Part shown: piece after piece, positions 44,132 through 52,084 of the stretch | How positions within the stretch are numbered: the stretch's first letter is position 1 | How the letters are laid out: the number at the start of each line of letters is the position of its first letter | Assembly: GCA_910577195.1 (NCBI GenBank) | Contig: CAJTLP010000006.1 | Span: 1-64,000 of the forward strand | Reading direction: 5' to 3' | DNA: 64,000 nucleotides | From: an uncultured Eubacterium sp. | GTDB lineage: Bacteria; Bacillota; Clostridia; Oscillospirales; Acutalibacteraceae | Position numbers and translations under genes: made by a program | The notes under the pieces: model-generated | Told to the model about the DNA's origin: nothing | What the model saw: the letters and a program-made list of their open reading frames with translations, nothing else | The model's database searches: none

Positions 44132-44216
44132 GCAGGTATGGTGAAACTGGCAAACACGCTGGATTTAGGATCCAGTGGAGCGATCCTTGCAGGTTCAAGT
44201 CCTGTTACCTGCACCA
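44132..44216 (+). tRNA. tRNA-Leu(UAG), complete copy carried by the element
   Basis: 85 bases with acceptor GCAGGTA/TACCTGC, discriminator A and encoded CCA. The anticodon stem CTGGA/TCCAG has loop TTTAGGA, giving anticodon UAG. The long variable arm typical of leucine is present, as is the T arm GCAGG-TTCAAGT-CCTGT. It differs from the split host gene by compensated changes (for example G3-C70 to A3-U70) and so is a functional homologue, not a simple duplicate. A 7-bp hairpin (AAATCAG/CTGATTT, 44098-44123) lies before it. Confidence 0.93.
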
Positions 44217-44217
44217 C

Positions 44218-44251
44218 AAAACAGCAAGCTTTTCGGCTTGCTGTTTTGCTT
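44218..44251 (+). terminator. Terminator of the element-borne tRNA-Leu
   Basis: AAAACAGCAAGC and GCTTGCTGTTTT pair over 12 bp, with T-rich sequence after. It starts 2 bases past the CCA end. Confidence 0.8.
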
Positions 44252-44272
44252 TTAGTTGTATTCTTTTTAGAA

Positions 44273-45874
44273 TCAAGATACTAAATTTAATGTTTTTACT
44301 TCATTAAAATTCAATGTGTGTTCTTTAAATTTTCCGTTGAGAATAATGTTAATATCTAACTTACTGTCTTGTTCAGATATTTCAATCTTATCAATTAACA
44401 TTCTTAGGTCTGAATCGGAAATTGTACCCTCATCAATGATTTTATTGAATATTTCAATACTGTTTGATATTTCAGTCTTACGCTTTTTGATGGTGTTATC
44501 CATATCTTCAAGTTCTGCGATTCGTTTTGATAATGTTTCAATATCACTTTCGCATTTCTCAAGCATTTGAGTATAAACATCAGCCCTTTCTTTATCTCTC
44601 AATCGTTCAAGTAAGATATCTTGCTGATCTGATTTTCTTTGAGATAATTGTTCGTTCAATAATTTTATATTGTTTTGACTTAGGCTTTTATTTTGTTTCC
44701 AAAGATTCAATTTCGCATCAATCTGTTTGAAATTTGCTTTTGCCTGTTCTCTGATATTTAACAGTTCTGCATAGATTATCTCATCGAGTACGATTTCATT
44801 AATCCGATGTGGTGAACAATGTTCTTTTCCATACCGATGATAACTGTTGCAAACATATTCAATTCTGTCAGGTTTGTCTTTCCATTTTCTGATTTTACAG
44901 GAAAATGATGAACCACAATCAGCGCATTTAATTAATCCCGTATACCTATGATATGGTTTACTGAATGTAGCTCTTACATTATTTTTTTTCTTACTTTCAA
45001 GCAACATCTGAACCTTATCAAAATCCTCTTTACTAACAATTGCAGGAACTGCATTATCATGTCTGATTTGCTCGTCTACAGAATATGTTTTTCTTTGTCT
45101 GTTTATCTTATCAAGCATATATTTGTGATTCACAAGATTGCCACAATAGAATTCATTTGTTAAAACTCGTTTAACTGCTGTGCCATTCCATAAATACCTT
45201 GTTGTTATTTCAGGCTTGTTATAGCCTTGGTGTTTATCAAGATATTTTAATTGGTAATATGCAGGAGTCTTATGACCTTCATCATTCAGTTTGTGTGCAA
45301 TATTTTTCAATCCATATCCGTCAAGATACATTTGAAATATTCTTCTTACAATATTTGCAGGCTCATCCATTATGATGACTTCACCAGTATTTTTATCCTT
45401 GAAATATCCCATAGGCGGTATCATAACCAAGCCTTCCTTTTGCTTTTGGAGAAAGCCTGCACGGACTTTTCGGCTGATATCTCTTGCGTACATATCATTG
45501 AATAAGCCTTTGAAACCGATAATTAAGTCATCGTTTTCATTGCTCGTATCGAGATTTTCGGTAACGGATAATACTTTAACATCGTTCTCACGCAGATAAT
45601 CAATGAATAATGCTGTCTGTGTTTTGTGTCTGCCAAGCCTTGACATATCCTTAACGATAACTGCATCAATTTGCTTGTTTTCAACAGTTTCATAGATTTT
45701 GTTGATGCCTTCACGATTAAAGTGCATACCGCTGACATTGTCATCAAAGGATTCACCGACAACTATGTAGTTGTTTTTCTCGGCATATTCTCTGATAATG
45801 TTCTGTTGATTGGTCAATGAGTTCAGCTCGTCATCTTCATCTCTTGAGAGTCGTGCATATAACCATACTCGCAT
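44273..45874 (-). CDS. Large serine recombinase (element integrase)
   Basis: The catalytic serine is S10 in VWLYARLSRDEDD. KDMSRLGR and the resolvase core fill residues 1-140. The recombinase domain (about 160-260) is followed by a zinc ribbon (IKCADCGSSF...VCNSYHRYGKEHC, near 325-370), a coiled coil (about 385-470) and a C-terminal domain. 533 residues. I chose ATG 45874, which has GAAAGGAG 7 bases upstream. The gene sits next to the left end of the element and reads toward it, the usual integrase position. It presumably cuts at the TT in the tRNA-Leu anticodon loop and joins attP with attB. Confidence 0.94.
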   Translation of the reverse strand: MRVWLYARLSRDEDDELNSLTNQQNIIREYAEKNNYIVVGESFDDNVSGMHFNREGINKIYETVENKQIDAVIVKDMSRLGRHKTQTALFIDYLRENDVKVLSVTENLDTSNENDDLIIGFKGLFNDMYARDISRKVRAGFLQKQKEGLVMIPPMGYFKDKNTGEVIIMDEPANIVRRIFQMYLDGYGLKNIAHKLNDEGHKTPAYYQLKYLDKHQGYNKPEITTRYLWNGTAVKRVLTNEFYCGNLVNHKYMLDKINRQRKTYSVDEQIRHDNAVPAIVSKEDFDKVQMLLESKKKNNVRATFSKPYHRYTGLIKCADCGSSFSCKIRKWKDKPDRIEYVCNSYHRYGKEHCSPHRINEIVLDEIIYAELLNIREQAKANFKQIDAKLNLWKQNKSLSQNNIKLLNEQLSQRKSDQQDILLERLRDKERADVYTQMLEKCESDIETLSKRIAELEDMDNTIKKRKTEISNSIEIFNKIIDEGTISDSDLRMLIDKIEISEQDSKLDINIILNGKFKEHTLNFNEVKTLNLVS

Positions 45875-45903
45875 ATTATCACTCCTTTCGCAAGCACACA
45901 TTA

Positions 45904-46080
45904 TCACAACTCTTTTTCAATGTCCAGCTTATATGAAATATTATTTTCATAAACTGAAATATCGTTATTGAACACATAATTTTTAATGATTGATTCTAAA
46001 AATTTATTAAATTCATTTTGTTTTCCGTTGTAGGAAATTGTAACACTGTTAATGTTATTCTTAATTTGTTTTGCTGCCAT
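45904..46080 (-). CDS. Small 58-residue protein upstream of the recombinase
   Basis: An ORF from ATG 46080 (MAAKQIKNNINSVTISYNGK) to TGA 45904-45906, ending about 30 bases before the recombinase start. It has a plausible beta-alpha pattern (SVTISYNGKQNEFNKFLESII) and resembles small ORFs found beside serine recombinases on clostridial elements. The best Shine-Dalgarno (GGAAGGAG) is about 30 bases upstream of the ATG, too far, so the start or the leader may be altered. It could be a recombination directionality factor or regulator; this is only inference from position. Confidence 0.5.
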   Translation of the reverse strand: MAAKQIKNNINSVTISYNGKQNEFNKFLESIIKNYVFNNDISVYENNISYKLDIEKEL

Positions 46081-46221
46081 ACGGCAACACAGATTTTAAA
46101 TATTTTTTATATCACTCCTTCCATTCAGTTATTTGTTGCAGTGTTGACCGCGTTTGTTTTGTTAATTTTGATATTCATAAATTCCTTTCTGCCTGCCGAG
46201 TAATCGGCAGGACTTATTATT

Positions 46222-47574
46222 TTACATACTTAATTCATTATTGTTATAATCTTCATACTCCTCATAGCCATCCGTTTTCTGACCATGAGCAAGCCTTTTC
46301 TCAATTTCTTTTCGAGATAATTTGATTCGTTTTCTGTGATATTTTGTCTGATTGTTAATCAGTTTAAATAGATTTCCAGCAAAATAGAAACTATCTGAAA
46401 GAGTATTTGAACTCCTATCATCGTTCCAAAGAATATCGGGATCCATTTCTTCTTCAACTGATTCAGTAAACTGTTCGTCTGTTCTGTAACCGAAAGCATA
46501 CTCTCGTTCATTTTCCCAGCCTGTTCGGTTAGTATCGTTTCCTGATTCTTCAGCTCTTTCTGAATTGAGTTCTCTTGTTCCGTTATCCTCTTTTTCAGTT
46601 GAAGAATTATCTGTGCTGAATAGTGATTGATTATATCTTCGTCCACTTGATTTTGTGTTATTAAATCTAATTGTTGATTCTGATTGCTGTTCAAGTTTAT
46701 CAAAGCTTTCCAGTAATCGCTCTCGACTATCGTTACCGATGTGGCTTTCTCCATAGTTGAAATCATATTCCTGTTCTTCTCTTTCAAGGCTTGAAAGTCT
46801 TTCTCGTATTTCAAATTCTTCCTCCATTTTTTCTTTTAAAAATTTTTCTTGGTGCATATTATTATCTCTGCACTTGTGATTTGGGTTTGTTTTTTCAATA
46901 TAGGTTATGTTCTTTCGTGTCGGTATCCACCTCATTTCATAACCCAACTTGTCCATTTCATCAATGAATTGCTGTTTTGTTTTTGCTCTTTTCATTGCAT
47001 ATTCAATAGAAAGTATCATTTGCATCTTCCAGCTTTTGCCTGCATCTGCAACATAATATTCCTTCGCTTTCATTGGCTTTACTTTCTGCTTTGGCTTTGG
47101 AATACAAACAGGCAAACCATATTTGATACAGAGTTCATCATTAATTTTTCGTATTTGATTCAGTTCTTTTGTGCTTTGGTGTATCTTTCTTCCTGTCTTC
47201 ATATTCACAGAATTGATAACAATGTGCGAATGAATATTGTCTGTATCAAGGTGTGTTGCAATATATATTTCATGATTTGGATAACATTTTTCTGCCCATT
47301 CTCTTGCCATCTGATGAGCAAGAAACGGAGATATATTTAAGTTATCTTCAAAGGATTGAACAGCATAGTAGTATTGCATACCATCCGTTTTATTAAACTT
47401 TTTCTTGGTTGCAATGAATTCTTTCATTGCAGTTTCAGGCAAACAGTTAATGCCTGAAATCAATCTTGAGTTCTTATATTGCGTTTTGTATTCCTGAGCA
47501 CAATAAGCAATTACATTGCCGAGTGATTCAATATTCTTAACATCTTTTCGTTTGATAAAATTTAAGGTTGCCAT
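46222..47574 (-). CDS. Relaxase/mobilization nuclease (MobA-like, MOBP type)
   Basis: 450 residues. The relaxase domain has the histidine motif HLDTDNIHSHIVIN (near residues 108-121) and a tyrosine cluster QYYYAVQSF (near 68). The C-terminal half (about 250-420) is hydrophilic, Glu/Asn/Ser-rich and poorly ordered, which is where a second gene overlaps in another frame. The ATG at 47574 has GAGGACAA upstream. It would nick the element at oriT and lead the strand to a helper conjugation apparatus. No MobC-like accessory gene precedes it; the large surface gene begins there instead. Confidence 0.9.
   Translation of the reverse strand: MATLNFIKRKDVKNIESLGNVIAYCAQEYKTQYKNSRLISGINCLPETAMKEFIATKKKFNKTDGMQYYYAVQSFEDNLNISPFLAHQMAREWAEKCYPNHEIYIATHLDTDNIHSHIVINSVNMKTGRKIHQSTKELNQIRKINDELCIKYGLPVCIPKPKQKVKPMKAKEYYVADAGKSWKMQMILSIEYAMKRAKTKQQFIDEMDKLGYEMRWIPTRKNITYIEKTNPNHKCRDNNMHQEKFLKEKMEEEFEIRERLSSLEREEQEYDFNYGESHIGNDSRERLLESFDKLEQQSESTIRFNNTKSSGRRYNQSLFSTDNSSTEKEDNGTRELNSERAEESGNDTNRTGWENEREYAFGYRTDEQFTESVEEEMDPDILWNDDRSSNTLSDSFYFAGNLFKLINNQTKYHRKRIKLSRKEIEKRLAHGQKTDGYEEYEDYNNNELSM
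46359..46814 (-). CDS. MobB-like coiled-coil membrane protein nested inside the relaxase gene
   Basis: This 151-residue frame lies wholly within the relaxase gene in a different reading frame. It starts at TTG 46814 with GGAGG and a 6-base spacer, an excellent site. The product is a long coiled coil (NSNQNQQLDLITQNQVDEDI, then LKKRITEQENSIQKELKNQE) that ends in one membrane helix (WIPIFFGTMIGVQILFQIVS, about residues 124-145). This is very unlike a random shadow frame. The design matches mobB/mobD of ColE1-type plasmids, which are nested in mobA and help anchor the relaxosome. Family membership is inferred from structure and position only. Confidence 0.7.
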   Translation of the reverse strand: MKYEKDFQALKEKNRNMISTMEKATSVTIVESDYWKALINLNSNQNQQLDLITQNQVDEDIINHYSAQIILQLKKRITEQENSIQKELKNQETILTEQAGKMNESMLSVTEQTNSLLNQLKKKWIPIFFGTMIGVQILFQIVSILLEIYLN

Positions 47575-50500
47575 TGACTTGTCCTCTTAATTATCTTCTG
47601 AATGGATTTGTTTACTTCAAGGAGAGCAGAAGTGCTCTCGTCAAGATTAGCAAATTGAATGTTTCCGAAATTTGCAAGCATGTTGCTCTTGATTGGGCTT
47701 GGGGAATGATTATTGCTTCAATCACAACAGCTACAGGTGGTACAATAGGTTCGGCTGTTCTACTCGGGGCAAAGGGTGTAAGAGTTTTTTCAAATTTTCT
47801 TTTTAATGTAGATAAGGATGTTGAATCTTTTTATCAGATTAAAGCTGGCGTAGTATGCGAAGATGCAATGAAGCGAGTCATAGGTAAATTAAACAGTCAA
47901 GGCAATATTTCTAATAATTTAGAAAATTCAATTATATACAATAGCGCTGTAGATGCATTTCAAAAAACTATTTTGTTAGGTTTTGATTATTCAATTGGAC
48001 TGCTACAAAGTTCTGCCGAAACACCTACTGTAAAATATACAAGTCAGTATGATGAATATATGAATCTTATTGAACAAATTAGAACTTTTAAGAAAAATAA
48101 GCAAAAAATTTATTCAACATTTGAAAATAAATGCTTAGATTCGTATAAAAAAGTATATTGTCTGGATTTTGATAAAATATTCGCTCTATTAGGTACTGCT
48201 GGTATTATAACAAATGCCGATGATAGAACTCATCAGGTTGAAGAATTTGACTTTGACTATAGTATTACAAATGGAAAAGTTACTATTCAAAGATTCACTG
48301 CATATGATGGAAAATATAGACATATTTCAATTCCGTCAAAAATTGAAGGATACCCTGTTACAAAAATTGCTACTAATGCGTTTAAGTATTCTACAATAGA
48401 AAGTGTCATCATTCCAATAACTGTATTAGAAATTGAAGAATATGTCTTTGAAGGATGTAATAAATTAAGAAAAATAGTTTTAATTAATGACAATATAAAA
48501 CTGGATGGTTCTTCTTTTAATAATACGATTAAAACTCCAGAAATAATAATTTATTGTAATAATAATTCCTCAGGAAAGGATTTTTGTGAAAAAAATGAAG
48601 GATTTGATTATCAACCACTAAATTATGACGGAATAAATCTTTGGAAGGTTGCACCGTTAGATGGAGAATATCATATTCATATTGGTTCTGAGTTGGCATA
48701 TTTATCTAGAGTAGTTGACGGTGGTACTGATTTAAATGATTATATAATTATATTAGAAAACGACATCGATATGGATTCAAATCCAATTATGCCAATAGGA
48801 ACATCCGAAAAATGCCCATATAAAGGTTCATTTGATGGAAATAATTACACGATTAATAACTTAAATATTACGACAACAAATAATTTAAATGCTCTGTTTG
48901 GATATGTTATTTCGAGAAATTCCCAATTTAAAAATGTGGATATTGATGGTAAGCTTAATGAGCGAGATTCATATGGTGCAGGATTGATTGCAAGGACTAA
49001 TGTAACTGATGGCAAGTTGTCAATTTCTAATATTTCAATTAATTTAAATGATTCTGGAATATATGGATACCATAAAGGTGGCATTGTTGGAGAAATATCT
49101 TCAAATGGAAATTCAAATGTCGTTTTAAAAAAATGTATCAATAAAGGACATATTGAAAGTTTTTCAGCATATGGAGATAACGTTACAGGTGGACTTGTTG
49201 GCTCTTATAATGCTACAGCATCAGATAACTTATCATTTATTCAATGTGCGAATACAGGATTCGTAAAAAGTGATTCTAGATACCAATCTGCAGGCGTTAC
49301 ATGCGGTGGGTTACTAGGACAAGTTGTTAGTGGAAATATTATATTTTCTCAATGTTTAGTAGATGGAAATATTCAAGCTAAAGCTGGTTGGATTACATTG
49401 GGTGGTTTTATAGGATTTGCTTCGCCAAATTCACTCAAAATCTCAAACTGTGAAATGTTTGCCAATATCAAACCAATAGGTATTGGTAGTGGATTACGTA
49501 TAGTTGGAGCGTTGATTGCGGATTTAAGTTATGAAAACACTAATAGCGATTCTAAATTCGTAACAATGCCTTGGTATGATGTTATAAATTACGCTACTGA
49601 GATTGATGTTTCTGATGGAATAACCACAATAGGAAAATACGCTTTTTATAAAGCAGAAAATGTACAAAAAATTTCTTTACCTGATACTCTCACAACGATT
49701 AATGAAAGAGCATTCGAATATTGCTCTTCTGTGGAAGAATTGATAATTCCTGATACTGTTAATCAAATAGGTTATGGCACTTTTGCCAATATGACAAATT
49801 TGAAAAAAGTTACTGTTCCTGCATCAACAACATATTGTTCATATTGTTTTGACAAAGATAAAGCTATCAATGAAATACATATTACTTATGGTATTGACGG
49901 AGTAATGCCTGTTGCAAATGTTACCGCTGAGCAAATGTTCTTATTTACAACAAAAACAGGTGCTTTTGGACCTTGGAAATATGTCGAGAATGCTGTTGTT
50001 ACAATAGAAGATGGTGTGAGCAAAATAGGTGATAAAGCATTTTATTATTGTTCAGGTATAAAATGCATAGAATTTCCAGATACAGTTCAAGAAATAGGAA
50101 CAGGCAATTTTGTGAGCATTGATGCTGCTACTGAAATTACAATACTTAATCCAAATTGTACTATTCAAGAGGGTTCATTTACAAGCAGCAACACTATTAG
50201 AGGATATTCAAATTCAACAGCGGAAGTATTTGCTAATAATAATTCCATACCATTTAAAGCAATTGACGAACATATACATACATATGGAGAATGGACATAT
50301 AATGGCGATGCAGAGTATATTTCTTCAAGCAACTATAAAAACGGAACGCAAACAAGAACTTGTTCTGTTTGCGGTGCAGAAGAAACAGTTGAAGCACCGA
50401 ATACTGCATTGCTTAGAAGAAGAGGTAATGCCCTCGCTCTTGAAAGTAGCATAACTTTAACCACATATATTACCAAAGATATTGTCGATTACTATGATGA

Positions 50501-51314
50501 AGTTTATGCAGAGTTTACTCGTAACGGAAAAACGGAAACTGTTTATGCTTCTGACAAAACATTTAAATCAGGTTCAACGGTTTATAACATATTTGATTAT
50601 GCAGGTATTTCACCTCAGGCAATGGGTGATGATATTGAGATTAAATTTTACGGAATCAAAGACGGTGTTAAGTATTGGGGAGAAACTTATACATACAGTG
50701 TAACCACATACGTAACCTCAACGCTTTCAAAGAGCACTACTTCGGCTAAGTTAAAGACAATGCTGGTTGATTTAATGTATTACGGTGAAGCGTGTCAGAT
50801 TTATCAAAATTACAAAACAGATTCATTAATGACAAATATACTTACCGATGAACAAAAGAATTTTAGAAGTACAGATGAACTGAATCTGACAAATATTAAG
50901 GATTCCTCATATGCGACCTGTGAAAACAGATTAGTCAGATTTGGTACGGCTCTCAGACTCAACAATGCCGTTGAAATTGCCATACCGCTGAATATGACAA
51001 ATGTTACGTTGGAAGAACTTACTTTTAAAGTTAAAATTGGTTCGAGAGATTTAACATATACATATTCTGATAATCCCGAGAATTTTGAAAAAGGAAAAGA
51101 TGGATATTGGTACTTTTATTTCGACGGAGTATATGCTAATCAGATGAGTGATGAAGTGTTTATAACCGCTTACCGAGGAGATGAGCAGGTAAGTTATACA
51201 CTTAAATATAGTGTTGAATCTTATGCTGCAACTGTTACAGATTCTAAATTAAAGAAAGTAACAGATGCTATGATGCGTTATGGCAATTCATCAAAATTCT
51301 ATTCCGGCAAATAA
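47568..51314 (+). CDS. Large BspA-like leucine-rich-repeat/GLUG surface-type protein (element cargo), start uncertain
   Basis: The frame runs 1248 codons. A helical N-terminal region with one hydrophobic stretch (about residues 45-80) precedes BspA-type LRR_5 repeats (about 224-310), GLUG-like beta repeats (about 380-660; GGIVGEI, GGLVGSY, GGLLGQV) and more LRR_5 repeats (about 680-900). A CSVCG cysteine motif lies near 940, and two related beta domains end in LMYYGEACQIY and MMRYGNSSKFY. Such proteins usually are secreted adhesins, but there is no signal peptide and no ribosome-binding site in frame. The frame starts opposite the relaxase start codon. I think the 5' end was lost when the gene joined the element. 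Confidence 0.65.
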   Translation: MPLTCPLNYLLNGFVYFKESRSALVKISKLNVSEICKHVALDWAWGMIIASITTATGGTIGSAVLLGAKGVRVFSNFLFNVDKDVESFYQIKAGVVCEDAMKRVIGKLNSQGNISNNLENSIIYNSAVDAFQKTILLGFDYSIGLLQSSAETPTVKYTSQYDEYMNLIEQIRTFKKNKQKIYSTFENKCLDSYKKVYCLDFDKIFALLGTAGIITNADDRTHQVEEFDFDYSITNGKVTIQRFTAYDGKYRHISIPSKIEGYPVTKIATNAFKYSTIESVIIPITVLEIEEYVFEGCNKLRKIVLINDNIKLDGSSFNNTIKTPEIIIYCNNNSSGKDFCEKNEGFDYQPLNYDGINLWKVAPLDGEYHIHIGSELAYLSRVVDGGTDLNDYIIILENDIDMDSNPIMPIGTSEKCPYKGSFDGNNYTINNLNITTTNNLNALFGYVISRNSQFKNVDIDGKLNERDSYGAGLIARTNVTDGKLSISNISINLNDSGIYGYHKGGIVGEISSNGNSNVVLKKCINKGHIESFSAYGDNVTGGLVGSYNATASDNLSFIQCANTGFVKSDSRYQSAGVTCGGLLGQVVSGNIIFSQCLVDGNIQAKAGWITLGGFIGFASPNSLKISNCEMFANIKPIGIGSGLRIVGALIADLSYENTNSDSKFVTMPWYDVINYATEIDVSDGITTIGKYAFYKAENVQKISLPDTLTTINERAFEYCSSVEELIIPDTVNQIGYGTFANMTNLKKVTVPASTTYCSYCFDKDKAINEIHITYGIDGVMPVANVTAEQMFLFTTKTGAFGPWKYVENAVVTIEDGVSKIGDKAFYYCSGIKCIEFPDTVQEIGTGNFVSIDAATEITILNPNCTIQEGSFTSSNTIRGYSNSTAEVFANNNSIPFKAIDEHIHTYGEWTYNGDAEYISSSNYKNGTQTRTCSVCGAEETVEAPNTALLRRRGNALALESSITLTTYITKDIVDYYDEVYAEFTRNGKTETVYASDKTFKSGSTVYNIFDYAGISPQAMGDDIEIKFYGIKDGVKYWGETYTYSVTTYVTSTLSKSTTSAKLKTMLVDLMYYGEACQIYQNYKTDSLMTNILTDEQKNFRSTDELNLTNIKDSSYATCENRLVRFGTALRLNNAVEIAIPLNMTNVTLEELTFKVKIGSRDLTYTYSDNPENFEKGKDGYWYFYFDGVYANQMSDEVFITAYRGDEQVSYTLKYSVESYAATVTDSKLKKVTDAMMRYGNSSKFYSGK
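47622..47639. other. Candidate oriT hairpin upstream of the relaxase
   Basis: GAGAGCA-gaag-TGCTCTC is a perfect 7-bp inverted repeat 48 bases upstream of the relaxase start, the usual position of oriT. It resembles the AAGTGC-containing inverted repeats of other MOBP origins, but I cannot identify a nic site. Confidence 0.35.
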
Positions 51315-51361
51315 TAAGACATATTGATTTTTGATATGAAAAAACTATGGGAGGTGAAAAA

Positions 51362-51478
51362 ATGAAAGAAGCATACAAAAAGCCAATTGCAGAGGTAGAA
51401 ACATTTGCAACTGTTGATGTTATTACAACATCAGGCGGTGGAGATGAGCCGATTGTAACTCCTCCGGATTGGGACTAA
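51362..51478 (+). CDS. 38-residue peptide of the YxKPxxE...DVITTSGG type
   Basis: A very strong GGGAGG box precedes ATG 51362. The product starts MKEAYKKPIAEVETF, continues with DVITTSGGGDEP and ends PPDWD. I recall similar short peptides with KP near the start and ITTSGG in the middle from Clostridia, often beside surface or secretion genes, of unknown function. It has no cysteine and no signal peptide. It follows the leucine-rich-repeat gene by about 45 bases and ends at a good terminator, so it may be its last operon member. A peptide precursor is one possibility. Confidence 0.65.
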   Translation: MKEAYKKPIAEVETFATVDVITTSGGGDEPIVTPPDWD

Positions 51479-51486
51479 TCCATTAC

Positions 51487-51532
51487 AAAAATATCCGAAG
51501 ATTTCTGTTATCAGAGTCTTCGGATATTTTTT
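51487..51532 (+). terminator. Terminator after the small peptide gene
   Basis: AAAATATCCGAAGA pairs with TCTTCGGATATTTT over 14 bp, then T run. Confidence 0.8.
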
Positions 51533-51670
51533 ACATAATAATGTTAAATGATAATATCGTATTAATTTTATAGCAGTTAAAAATTGAGATTTTTCAACAT
51601 ATGTGTTATAATTAAAAAATAGCAAATTATACTAACCAGTTATGAAAATAAAACAAATTAGGTGATTATG

Positions 51671-52018
51671 ATGTTAAGTAAAGAAATGTATAGTGTTTTA
51701 TCTTGTTTTCCTAAGAAACTTGGAAAAGGAATTAAATATGAAGAAGTAGTTCGAGAATGCACATTATCAAAAGAAGAAATTGATGAGTGCTTAAATGAGA
51801 CATTGTTTCCTGCTTGGAATTACATAAGAACTTCTGATGGCTTTAAAAATGGTAGTATATTATATCTTACCGAAAGTGGACTTGCTGAAATAGAAAAGCA
51901 TATTGATGAAGAAAATAACCAAAAACTATCAAAAAGGGCTTACATTATATCAATTCTTGCAATGATTGCAACCATAATAAATGCAATTGCAGCTGTTATT
52001 GTCTTTTTTATAAAATGA
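51671..52018 (+). CDS. Small protein with winged-helix-like N-terminus and C-terminal membrane helix
   Basis: 115 residues from ATG 51671 (AGGTGATT upstream; ATG 51668 is also possible). The first 80 residues look like a winged helix (LSKEMYSVLSCFPKKLGKGI, KYEEVVRECTLSKEEIDECL, ILYLTESGLAEIEKHI). The end is one hydrophobic helix (YIISILAMIATIINAIAAVIVFFIK). I do not recognise the family. It is the last gene before the right end of the element, a common place for accessory or defence cargo. Confidence 0.6.
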   Translation: MLSKEMYSVLSCFPKKLGKGIKYEEVVRECTLSKEEIDECLNETLFPAWNYIRTSDGFKNGSILYLTESGLAEIEKHIDEENNQKLSKRAYIISILAMIATIINAIAAVIVFFIK

Positions 52019-52084
52019 AACAATAACTTGACAACAATTTTAATATATTATATTATAAAATAAATCACCAAGGTGACGATAGCA

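Noticed and set aside
46125..46178. 17-codon frame with AAAGGA upstream, minus strand
   Set aside because: Not listed as a gene because it is too short to support alone; kept only as part of a finding about a possible leader.
46849..47340. 163-codon plus-strand frame opposite the relaxase gene
   Set aside because: It is antisense to the conserved relaxase domain, has an erratic hydrophobic composition and no ribosome-binding site.
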